Shown: positions 1 to 7,580 of the stretch, in pieces
Numbering within the stretch: the first letter of the stretch is position 1
Layout: every line of letters starts with the position of its first letter
Assembly (NCBI GenBank): GCA_001970955.1
Contig: MPUH01000659.1
Location: 1-41,232, forward strand
DNA length: 41,232 nt
Direction of reading: 5' to 3'
Source of the DNA: Stentor coeruleus
Lineage: Eukaryota; Ciliophora; Heterotrichea; Heterotrichida; Stentoridae
Notes under the pieces: model-generated
Told to the model about the DNA's origin: nothing
Seen by the model: the letters and a program-made list of their open reading frames with translations, nothing else
Databases searched by the model: none
Position numbers and translations under genes: made by a program

Positions 1-106
1 ATAATATATTGCAGGTGGAAATTGTTTTATGCATATTTCCAAGTCAGATAAAGCAAAAAATATTTTGGAATTTATGTCTGAAGCACAAAGTTATATCAAT
101 AGTTAA
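1..106 (+). CDS. 3' end of an unidentified gene, possibly alpha/beta-hydrolase
   Basis: A frame runs to a TAA at 104-106 and ends GGNCFMHISKSDKAKNILEF, then about ten more residues. The glycine pair followed by a hydrophobic stretch and a helix resembles the last strand and helix of alpha/beta-hydrolases, where the catalytic His usually sits, but here the position reads Asn-Cys. A TAA at 2-4 is in the same frame. Bases 1-14 end in gcag and would be the tail of a 16-nt intron if the base pair before the window is GT, so the last exon may begin at 15. The gene body is outside the window and the family assignment is a weak inference. Confidence 0.4.
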
Positions 107-628
107 AGTTTTATTGATTAATCTGGGAATAAACTAATATCTCTCCTTCATCATATTTTTACTAGGAAAAGGAAAGTAAAGATTTTACTTTGCAAGTTTA
201 TTTGATTTAGTTAAAATAAGATAAGCAGATTAGAGAGACTAGGGAAAATTGTTAAGACAAGTGAATCTATGCTGAATAATTTTATGGGAAAAATTTTTAG
301 AAAATTTTGGATATTTGGTAGAATTGTTTAAGTAGATTTCTAAAATGATTATCGAAGTCTTATTAATAATCTTCAGATGAAATGATAGGAGAGATTAAAA
401 AAGATTATTTAATTAAAACAAACAAGCATATTCTATAAACAAAATATCATCATAAGTAATACCCTGAGTATATTTGTCTTCAAAAACTTTATAAGCGAAT
501 CCTAACAGAACATACAATATTATGTCAGTTTTTAGATTAATTTATCTGATTTTTGTATTTTTCATGAGTAATACAATATTTCTTTTAATATTGTTATAAA
601 ATTGGTTTATAATTTTAGTTTATTTATT
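107..628. other. Intergenic stretch with a decayed reading frame
   Basis: No intact gene is visible between the first partial gene and the SNARE gene. The minus strand at 368-541 carries a decayed cyclin-like frame, listed separately. The last 60 bases before the SNARE start are A/T-rich and probably hold its promoter; no specific motif is recognised. Confidence 0.5.
368..541 (-). pseudogene. Possible relic of a P/U-type cyclin box
   Basis: One minus-strand frame lies open from 541 to a TAA at 413-415 with no ATG. It reads YVLLGFAYKVFEDKY and then GITYDDILFIEYACLF. Past that stop the same frame continues LNNLF, a second TAA, then SLLSFHLKI. This order resembles PHO80-like cyclins: an LA.K..EDKY helix, a G-I segment, an LN.LE helix and an LL.F.L end. 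Both stops fall where other residues are expected, there is no start, and no 15-nt intron removes the stops. I infer a decayed copy; the match is by eye and short. Confidence 0.4.
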
Positions 629-1267
629 ATGGGTGTTGTTGATGAACTTAAGGCACAAGCACGTGAAATTGAAAGGGAACTTGACTTGAAGTTAGAAGAA
701 CTTGAAAAAATATCGATGAGTATCGATCCAGAATGTTTTGAAGTATCCAGTGAAAAAAATCCTGAAGGGGTACTACAATCAAGTATAGAAAGACTTCTTA
801 TTCAACTTAAATACACTGCAGAGGAAATGCTTAAAACATCCGAAAGCCAACTTGAAAAATCAATGAGTAATGCATATCTTCAAAGCCATAAAGCTTCCCT
901 CAATAGATCTTCGACAGTAAAAAAATCAATCGAAAACAAAAGATGGCAACAGAAACTATTTGGCCAACAATTCCTAGATATAGATACATCTCGACTTGAT
1001 TTACTTCAAAGAGAAGAAAAAACTATTGATGAGTCTCTTCAAATCAGTAAATCGATTTTAGCCACAGCTCATGAAGTAAATGTTTCTTTAGCTTATCAAT
1101 CACAGAAACTAAACTCAACATCAGAAAAAATTATAAAGTTTGCAGAAATCATGCCTGGTATAGGATATTTGATAAAAAGAATTTCAGTCAGACAAAAGTT
1201 TAATGCTATTATTCTAGGATTAGCCGTATCAGTTTGTATATGCTTTATTCTTTATAGAATCATGTAG
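629..1267 (+). CDS. GOSR1: Golgi Qb-SNARE, Gos28/GOSR1 family
   Basis: Predicted 212-residue tail-anchored SNARE of the Golgi, acting in ER-Golgi and intra-Golgi vesicle fusion. The start is the ATG at 629, since its product opens MGVVDELKAQAREIEREL, matching the conserved N-terminal helix of GS28 (LRKQARQLENELDLKL-like). The SNARE helix lies near residues 140-185. A Gln in the AYQSQKL segment fits the zero-layer glutamine. It is followed by MPGIGYLIKRISVRQ, which corresponds to the conserved FPAVNSLIQRI region of the family, and by a single C-terminal membrane segment (about residues 190-210) with only a few residues beyond. Family length is usually 210-250 residues, so the gene looks complete. 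Transcribed towards the methyltransferase gene on the same strand, about 100 nt away. TAG stop. Confidence 0.85.
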   Translation: MGVVDELKAQAREIERELDLKLEELEKISMSIDPECFEVSSEKNPEGVLQSSIERLLIQLKYTAEEMLKTSESQLEKSMSNAYLQSHKASLNRSSTVKKSIENKRWQQKLFGQQFLDIDTSRLDLLQREEKTIDESLQISKSILATAHEVNVSLAYQSQKLNSTSEKIIKFAEIMPGIGYLIKRISVRQKFNAIILGLAVSVCICFILYRIM

Positions 1268-1369
1268 TTGATTAATTTATATATATAATTTAGGATAATT
1301 ACATGATAATATTTGCTAATTTTTTTAGATTGGGAAATACTTTTGAATTTTATTAGAGGATATTTTAAG

Positions 1370-2143
1370 ATGGAAACTAAAAAATTCCTTACTCGAGATG
1401 AAGCTCAAGGAGAAGACAGTTTAGGATTTAGATATAATTCGTTAGAGGAAATGTGGGCAGTAGAGCTTTCAAGTCCACAGATTCGAAGTAAAGAGAATTG
1501 GTATTCTTCAGGAAATTCATATTGGTCTAATTTAGAGCCAACAATAGCAAGTGTATTAGGTGGAAGTGATGATATTCATGAACCAGATATTAGAGAATCT
1601 TCTGAATTTCTTGAAGAAGTTTGTGGGAAATATAACGTTCCAAGGCATATAGTTTTAGATTGTGGTGCAGGTATAGGTCGAGTAACCAAATTTTTATTAT
1701 TAGATCGATTTGACACTATTGATATGCTAGAACAATGTAGTAATTTTATAGATTTCGCAAGAACTTTTGTATCAAGTAACAAAATCAGAAACTATTTTAA
1801 TATTGGCGCACAAAACTTCCAAAGTAAAGAAAAATATGATGTAATTTGGGTACAATGGGTTCTCAGTCAACTTACTGATGATGATCTTTTCACTTTTCTT
1901 ATTAACATAAAAGAAAGTTTATCACCTACAGGGGTACTTATTTTTAAAGAAAATATTAAACGTAAAGGTTTTATTGTCCATAAAGATGATTTTAGTGTTA
2001 CAAGATGTGAGAAAATGCTAAAACATGCTTTTGAGAAATCTGGGCTTAATATAATTGAAGAGAAACTGCAAAAAGATTGGCCAAATGATCTTTTAGACAT
2101 AAAAATGTTTGCGTGTATTCCAGCAGAAAGGATTAATTCTTAA
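1370..2143 (+). CDS. NTMT1: Protein N-terminal Xaa-Pro-Lys methyltransferase
   Basis: SAM-dependent enzyme of the NTMT1/METTL11A (Tae1) family, which methylates the alpha-amino group of proteins after Met removal; expected in cytosol or nucleus. From the ATG at 1370 it is 257 residues. Family marks are WYSSGNSYWSNLEPTIASVL near residues 43-62 (substrate-side region), the SAM motif LDCGAGIGRVTK near 95-106, an acidic motif II (DMLEQCSNF), YDVIWVQWVLSQLTD, and FKENI in the position of the human IKDN motif. It is slightly longer than the human enzyme. The frame is open further upstream but only from a TTG, so the ATG is preferred. Its last 11 bases overlap the 3' end of the START-domain gene on the other strand. 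Confidence 0.88.
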   Translation: METKKFLTRDEAQGEDSLGFRYNSLEEMWAVELSSPQIRSKENWYSSGNSYWSNLEPTIASVLGGSDDIHEPDIRESSEFLEEVCGKYNVPRHIVLDCGAGIGRVTKFLLLDRFDTIDMLEQCSNFIDFARTFVSSNKIRNYFNIGAQNFQSKEKYDVIWVQWVLSQLTDDDLFTFLINIKESLSPTGVLIFKENIKRKGFIVHKDDFSVTRCEKMLKHAFEKSGLNIIEEKLQKDWPNDLLDIKMFACIPAERINS

Positions 2144-2990
2144 TTTTATTTAGGTTTTCTAGATATTCTTGAAAAGATTCTTCTAAATGCTTGTAAAATT
2201 CAATATTCTCTTCAAGTTTCATCCTTTCCGGATACTCACTTTGGTTAAAATTCTTAGATTTTTCTATTAACTTACTGAACATAAGACTTGATAGTTTTCG
2301 AACGGCCCAGTTAAGTAAGGAATAAGGCATGAATCTTAAGTTAGGGTCGAAATTTGATATAAATTTTACATGTATTGATGACTCACTTAATGGATGTATA
2401 AGACACCCAAAGAAATTAACTTTAGCCATAGTCATATTTCCTGGCACATTTATATTTTCAACAGATCGAGCAATTATCATAACAACACCATCTGTATTCA
2501 ACATGTTTAAACCGTAACCATATAAGCATGATGCTCTTTTAGCTATTTTAATCATATCATATTCAGTATAAATAATCTTCCTGGACTTAGAAATACGTTC
2601 AATTGTCTCTGATCTTTTACAAAAAGGCACCCAGTTTTGATATAAATCTGTTTCATAAATAAGAGTAATAAAGTTAAATAACGGAACTTCAAGAACCGAG
2701 TCACACATTAATGAAATTGTTGGAGTTCCAGGAACTTTTTTATAGCTTACATGTATTGGTCCTTCTTTTTCTGTTATCCAATCCGCTTTATCTTCAAACT
2801 CTCTTAAAATCTTTCTAGTTTCTTCATAGTCATTATCAACTTTTCTAAGTATTGGATAATCATCCATATCTATTTCATTTAAGTTTATTGTATCTTGCAT
2901 TAACTTGTAAGCTTCACAGATTTTATCTTTATCATAAAGTTCTTGAATGGATTTAAGGCTGCTTGATAAATCATGGTGAATTAACTCCAT
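2133..2990 (-). CDS. START-domain lipid-binding protein
   Basis: Predicted 285-residue cytosolic protein. Residues 1-75 form a helical lead. From about 80 onward it follows the START/SRPBCC helix-grip fold: ADWITEKEGPIHVSYKKVPG, a strand-rich centre with LYQNWVPFCKRSETIERISK, then a late block with NFFGCLIHP and NFDPNLRFMPYSLLNWAVRK leading into the long C-terminal helix. START domains bind sterols, ceramides or phospholipids in a closed pocket; the ligand cannot be told from sequence. The first in-frame ATG at 2990 is used; the frame extends to 3032 only from a TTG. TAA stop at 2133-2135 lies inside the end of the convergent methyltransferase gene. Confidence 0.7.
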   Translation of the reverse strand: MELIHHDLSSSLKSIQELYDKDKICEAYKLMQDTINLNEIDMDDYPILRKVDNDYEETRKILREFEDKADWITEKEGPIHVSYKKVPGTPTISLMCDSVLEVPLFNFITLIYETDLYQNWVPFCKRSETIERISKSRKIIYTEYDMIKIAKRASCLYGYGLNMLNTDGVVMIIARSVENINVPGNMTMAKVNFFGCLIHPLSESSIHVKFISNFDPNLRFMPYSLLNWAVRKLSSLMFSKLIEKSKNFNQSEYPERMKLEENIEFYKHLEESFQEYLENLNKIKN

Positions 2991-3165
2991 ATTTAATTTT
3001 TTATGAAGAGTTTTTTTATAACCAGATAACAAAAATATGCTATCTGATAATATATAATATATCTTATTAATAAGATTAGTTTATATTTATGATTAAAAAA
3101 TGTGTAAAAAAAAATAATAATTCGATGTTTATGTTGTAGAAATTGATAGAGTATGCTAATATTTA

Positions 3166-4353
3166 CTATTCATTAAGAATTTTAGCACTTATTACGATTA
3201 AAACAATAAAAACTGAATAGATTATATTAGTTGCTTCTCTATATGTGAATTACGATGGCATAGATATTATTATAATTGTGCTTATTGATGCTAGAAAATA
3301 AAAAAGTCCAGTAAAGAATTCTGGTCTATTACTTCTTGTGACTATTCTATGAATAATTAATGGTTCAATAATCCCATCTGATATTCCTAGTGCTGAGTTT
3401 ATTATATCTATCATCCACAAATGTTTACCATTATTTGCTAATTCTTCATAATTGTTTAAAAATAATCCTAATCCTGATATAACAGCACCAAGGGCAAGTA
3501 AATAATACCCAATTCCCTTTTTCCCATTAAAAAGATTATATGCTATAATACTTGCACCAATAGAATAAGAGAAAGAATAAATTCCTTGGTAAATACACAT
3601 TTCTTCACTGAATTTTAAAGTTTTGTATTTTCTTAAAAACTTCGCTAGAACAGAAGAATAAATTCCAAAAAGGACCTACATAATTTGTACCCCATAACTA
3701 TAAAAAGAAACAGAAAAATTACTAAAAGGAATTTCAGGTTTCAGTTCTCCGTCTTTAATATAAGCTTGAGGTATACCTTTAAGATTCCAAGATATAGCAA
3801 AGCTCATCAAAAGGAGGAATAAATCCAATATTAACATAACAATATTATTGTAACTATTGAAAAACTGAACAAAATAATTGGCTAAAGCTCCGACAACTGC
3901 TGAAAAATTTAAAAGACCTAAAATTAAAGGAAGCAAAGCAGATCTTGGATGTTGTTTCATATGAGGAGTAGCATATGCAATCATAACAACAAGGAGAAGA
4001 GATTGTCCTATACCTGATAATCCATACCCTGCTGCGACTATATACTCAGTATTTTTAATATTTTCTTCTTTTAAGATACTGAAAATGCTTAGGCTTAAAC
4101 CTGAGCACATAGTTAAGGCATAACAAATGAATACAGCGCTTTTTTGAACTTGGCTTGTGTAGTATTTTTCTGAAAATATGCACCCAATCATAAAACCAAT
4201 TTCATATAGATAGTTTATTAAATCAACAGCTGTGTCATCAAGATCAGTTGTTATATATTGAACTTCAACAGACATAAAACATATTGAAAGTACACAAGCA
4301 CTAAGCCCAATTTTTAATACTTTTTATATGTTACCGTGATAGATTTCTTCCAT
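3166..4353 (-). CDS. Multi-pass transporter, MFS/UNC93-like, four exons
   Basis: Predicted 380-residue polytopic membrane protein with ten or eleven hydrophobic segments, several with GxGQS- or GxxxG-type packing (for example AAGYGLSGIGQSLLLVVMIA). The whole looks like a major-facilitator or UNC93-like carrier; the substrate is unknown. The gene is complete only after removing three 15-nt introns (4320-4334, 3676-3690, 3239-3253). Exons are 4335-4353, 3691-4319, 3254-3675 and 3166-3238, summing to 1143 nt, an exact multiple of three. The first exon gives MEEIYH and the last adds a further membrane helix ending AKILNE before TAG. Without splicing the frame stops at 3676 and 3250. The splicing model is seen directly in sequence; the family call is inference. 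Confidence 0.75.
3239..3253 (-). other. 15-nt intron 3 of the transporter gene
   Basis: On the minus strand reads GTAATTCACATATAG. It interrupts a Ser codon after MP. If retained, translation ends at TAA (3250-3252). Removal adds a final hydrophobic helix of about 20 residues and ends at TAG 3166-3168. Confidence 0.82.
3676..3690 (-). other. 15-nt intron 2 of the transporter gene
   Basis: On the minus strand reads GTACAAATTATGTAG. Its last three bases form an in-frame TAG stop if it is retained. Removal joins SFYSYG to VLFGIYSSVLAKFL within a membrane segment. Confidence 0.88.
4320..4334 (-). other. 15-nt intron 1 of the transporter gene
   Basis: On the minus strand reads GTAACATATAAAAAG. 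It lies after the first 19 coding bases and splits a Val codon. Removing it joins MEEIYH to VLKIGLSACVLSICFM in frame; retained, it brings an in-frame stop (TAA). Confidence 0.8.
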
Positions 4354-4909
4354 GAAAAGTATATAAATATAATTTTACTATGGATTAGTAAGTAAATTTA
4401 TTGTAGGTTAGATAATAATATTTTATATAAATTAAGTTATGTGTTTCTATTAAATTCATGTTATGATTTTATGTGTAATTCATAGAGTGTCTATAATAAA
4501 TGCATGATTTTTGGATAATTTATTCTGAATAAAATTATTGAGTTTTAGCTTGGGTATTTTATGTATTATGTAATTACATTAGCAAACTCTATCTTTTTAT
4601 TAAGAAACATTTTGTGTGTTATTTTTAGTCTCTTATTCTGATTTAATAAGTAGAAATTTTGATTTGAGATGGACAAACAAAAAAATATAAAACCTCTAGA
4701 TCAACAAATGTTATTAGAAAATTATTTCAAAATTATTGAGTATTGCATCAAAAGAAACAGTTATTAAGAATTTAAGCTATGCGATATTTATGGGATGAAA
4801 GATCCTTATCATAAAACCAATTATTCTAATTAAAGCCCAACCTTATACTAAGTTTTATATAATTAAAGATAAAATACTCTCTAGCTAAATCAAATAATTT
4901 AAAGAAAAA
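4354..4909. other. Gene-free stretch with a small coding-like frame
   Basis: No intact gene. From an ATG at 4671 the plus strand reads 32 codons (DKQKNIKPLDQQMLLENYF and on) to a TAA, then continues EFKLCDIYGMKDPYHKTNYS before stops become frequent. This is either a short unknown ORF or a decayed gene; see the findings. The rest is A/T-rich. Confidence 0.35.
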
Positions 4910-5770
4910 CTACTTGCTTTGGAAAGAGCAATTCATTAGCTGAGTATAAGTAAGTTCAGAGCATTTTTTCCTATAAAAAAGTGAAATTATATACTTTTTA
5001 ACAGGTAGCGTAAGCGTATATGCTAATGAATTAAAAAATCCTTGCAAACCCCAAGTCAAATATGCTATATATAAAAGAGGAGTAGAATATATCTCAAAAC
5101 TTTCAACTATTCTTAATATGCATGCAGGCCATGCAGTCAAAACTAATATAACAGGATAATAAAATAGTTTTTTCACATGACTTTCATCAATATCATCTTT
5201 TAAATTGCTACTCTTAAGCTTTTTGTAAATTCTGTAAAATATCCAAAAGTTTATAAAAGTTATCAGAACTCCTGAGCCAAAAAATATGATGAACTTAAAA
5301 ACAGTTCCCAATAAATCAGTTTTTAATGAACAATCACCTCCTACATTTCCATATAAATTCAAAGGTATTGGGATTAATACAAGTATTAAATCTGAAATAA
5401 GACCAGTCCAGAACCATAATGGGAAGTCTTTATCAACATTATTCTTTTTTTCTACTATAACTTTATATATAGTTATTGCAATCACAAGAGTCCAATAATT
5501 GCATTGAAATGATGAGAATGTTTGGATTATTCCACAAGCCATGCATAAATGATCAGGAATATCGAGATATATACTTGGAATTAGTTGGATAAATGAACGT
5601 AATAGATCAAAGAGGTTGAGACAAAAGACTAATTTGAAGGCATAAACTCTTAAAGGTTTTGCAATGAGATAGATAACCACAGAGAATACACAAAATATAG
5701 TACTGATGAGATTTGATGCAAAAAATGTATAAAATGCTCCAACTCGAGCTGAATAAGGCTCATATCCCAT
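4910..5770 (-). CDS. Seven-transmembrane receptor, cAMP-receptor-like
   Basis: Predicted 286-residue plasma-membrane protein with seven hydrophobic segments of even spacing, short loops and a short cytoplasmic tail. Layout resembles the Dictyostelium cAMP-receptor class of GPCRs: a Cys in the first extracellular region (DHLCMACGIIQ), a WTLVIAITIY helix 3 with a basic intracellular follow-on (VIVEKKN), a Cys in the second extracellular loop (GGDCSLK), helix 6 with VILVLTAWPACILRIVE, and helix 7 with WGLQGFFNSLAYTLT followed by a basic tail. Such receptors couple to heterotrimeric G proteins; the ligand is unknown. The ATG at 5770 is used in preference to an upstream TTG. TAG stop. No intron needed. 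Confidence 0.68.
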   Translation of the reverse strand: MGYEPYSARVGAFYTFFASNLISTIFCVFSVVIYLIAKPLRVYAFKLVFCLNLFDLLRSFIQLIPSIYLDIPDHLCMACGIIQTFSSFQCNYWTLVIAITIYKVIVEKKNNVDKDFPLWFWTGLISDLILVLIPIPLNLYGNVGGDCSLKTDLLGTVFKFIIFFGSGVLITFINFWIFYRIYKKLKSSNLKDDIDESHVKKLFYYPVILVLTAWPACILRIVESFEIYSTPLLYIAYLTWGLQGFFNSLAYTLTLPVKKYIISLFYRKKCSELTYTQLMNCSFQSK

Positions 5771-5977
5771 TTTATACAAAAAAAAAAGTTATTGATTTAG
5801 AAATGAAAATGATATGGTTTTTGATTTGAGTTTATATATCGATTATAGTTATTTAATATATTTAGTATTTGCATATCCTTTATAAAACAATTTTTATGAT
5901 CTAAGGAAAGTATTTTTATGATACTAAGCCACTATAAATATATTAAATTTTATAATCAAAGGTTAATATCAAATTAA

Positions 5978-7345
5978 ATGAAAATCATGTGTTGTGAATG
6001 TGAAACAGAGGCAATTTATATATGTAATTGCACTTCTCAGGAACTATATTTCTGCTCTCCCCATAGTATAGCTCACAGATTAACTCATCCTAACAATCCT
6101 CTTCAAAAGATCTCAGCTTGCTATTTTTCTATAAATCTAGTTTCTCAAACTGCATTGACAGAGAAAATACTTCAAATCCGAAAAGAAGCTGAAAACCTTA
6201 AGCATGATTTTTTTCAGTCTATCAAAAATACATGGAGTTGTATTCAAGAACAAGTAACTTTAGTGATTTCTGATATAAATGAGTTCATCAAAATTTGTGA
6301 CGAAAGCCTTCAAGAGTTAAAAACAAAGAAACTTATCAAGATTAAAGAATTTTATAGTCCAATTGAATGGGCTTTGATATCAGAAAACATTAATTGCCTT
6401 TTGAATCAATTTTCTCATCCAAAATTGCATATGCTTCCAGATTCATTACCAATTTTTATTCCTTCAAATTTTTCTAATCTTCTTTCGAACTACAGCTCAA
6501 TAAGTGCAGTTTATAAAGACAAAGGTACGCNACATATGCTTCCAGATTCATTACCAATTTTTATTCCTTCAAATTTTTCTAATCTTCTTTCGAACTACAG
6601 CTCAGTAAGTGCAGTTTATAAAGACAAAGGTACGCTTTATATTCATCCTTATAATAAAGAAATAAGTGATCCTTTGCTTTCTCATAGTTCCCGTGCCCTT
6701 CAAATTTCTGCTGATGAGCTTTTAATAACAGGTGGTACACACCCTTTATCTAAATCCTGCAGAATTTTAGAAGTTCATACTTGCTCTATAAAAACTTTAC
6801 AAGATCTTCAATCAGGAAGAAAATTTCATACAATGACATACATAAATGGATTTCCAGCAGTTTTAGGAGGCACTGAAGAAGTGTTTTCAAACAATATAAA
6901 AACTGAATTTCAGTTACGATCTGTTGAATTCCTTTATAAAAAAGTTTGGGAAAAAGCACCTGATATGAATATTCCCAGATGTGGAGCTAGTGCTGTATAT
7001 ATACCTCCTTGTACTTGGATTATGGGAGGTTGGGATAAAGGTTGTACAAATACTATAGAAAAATTTGAAAATGATAGATGGGAGATTGTTCAAATTACCT
7101 TGCCTATCCCTTGTAGAAGTGCAGCAGCTGTTGGGGTTGGGAAAAAAATTATTGTTTTTGGAGGGAAAGTGTCTGGGGGAAAAAATGTAGACAATATGTG
7201 GATTTTTGATATAGTGAACTTGAATTTTAGGGCTATGGATAAAATCAGTAATCCTGCTGATTTTTCTGAACAACTTGTCCGCTGGGATGAAAAAGGGTTT
7301 AGTATTATAGGAAATGCAGGTAAAGTTATTAAGTATTTGATATGA
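5978..7345 (+). CDS. Kelch-repeat protein with Cys/His-rich N-terminus
   Basis: N-terminal residues 1-45 carry a Cys/His pattern (CCECETEAIYIC, then CFCSPHSIAHRLTHP-like spacing) resembling a B-box zinc finger. A helical, probably coiled region follows (about 55-135), then a kelch beta-propeller over the C-terminal 230 residues: GG at ITGGTH, AVLGGTEE, WIMGGWDKG and IVFGGKVSGG. The combination recalls TRIM-like scaffolds or kelch adaptors; there is no RING, so ligase activity is not supported. The frame contains a single N at 6531 between two 103-nt copies; removing one copy (105 nt) leaves 420 residues, which is probably the real protein. It ends in TGA, one of the proofs of the standard code here. 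Confidence 0.72.
   Translation: MKIMCCECETEAIYICNCTSQELYFCSPHSIAHRLTHPNNPLQKISACYFSINLVSQTALTEKILQIRKEAENLKHDFFQSIKNTWSCIQEQVTLVISDINEFIKICDESLQELKTKKLIKIKEFYSPIEWALISENINCLLNQFSHPKLHMLPDSLPIFIPSNFSNLLSNYSSISAVYKDKGTXHMLPDSLPIFIPSNFSNLLSNYSSVSAVYKDKGTLYIHPYNKEISDPLLSHSSRALQISADELLITGGTHPLSKSCRILEVHTCSIKTLQDLQSGRKFHTMTYINGFPAVLGGTEEVFSNNIKTEFQLRSVEFLYKKVWEKAPDMNIPRCGASAVYIPPCTWIMGGWDKGCTNTIEKFENDRWEIVQITLPIPCRSAAAVGVGKKIIVFGGKVSGGKNVDNMWIFDIVNLNFRAMDKISNPADFSEQLVRWDEKGFSIIGNAGKVIKYLI
6428..6635. repeat. 103-nt direct duplication around an N, inside the kelch gene
   Basis: Bases 6428-6530 recur at 6533-6635 with one A/G difference; an N sits at 6531. Likely an unmerged contig overlap. The difference changes Ile to Val. 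Confidence 0.9.
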
Positions 7346-7462
7346 TCTAGATTAAATATGCTATGATTTTGATTCTAGTATTTATTTCTGGTTGTTTTTA
7401 TTTGTTGTCATTGTATTAAATCTTTTACTTAAAAATAATTATATAATTATTACTATCTTAAA

Positions 7463-7567
7463 GCCCCATATATTTTTTAGTTTTATATCATCCATTTATT
7501 TACTATTTTTCCAANGCCCCATATATTTTTTAGTTTTATATCATCCATTTATTTACTATTTTTCCAA
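7463..7567. repeat. 52-nt direct duplication around an N
   Basis: Bases 7463-7514 recur at 7516-7567 with an N at 7515, just before the F-box/LRR gene start. The 235-nt spacer 7346-7580 therefore probably measures about 180 nt in the genome. Confidence 0.9.
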
Positions 7568-7580
7568 CTTATATAAAAAT

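Noticed and set aside
602..628. Longer N-termini starting at TTG (602, 1313, 3032, 5779)
   Set aside because: Each frame has a nearby ATG that gives the family's expected N-terminus; TTG starts are not expected in a nuclear genome.
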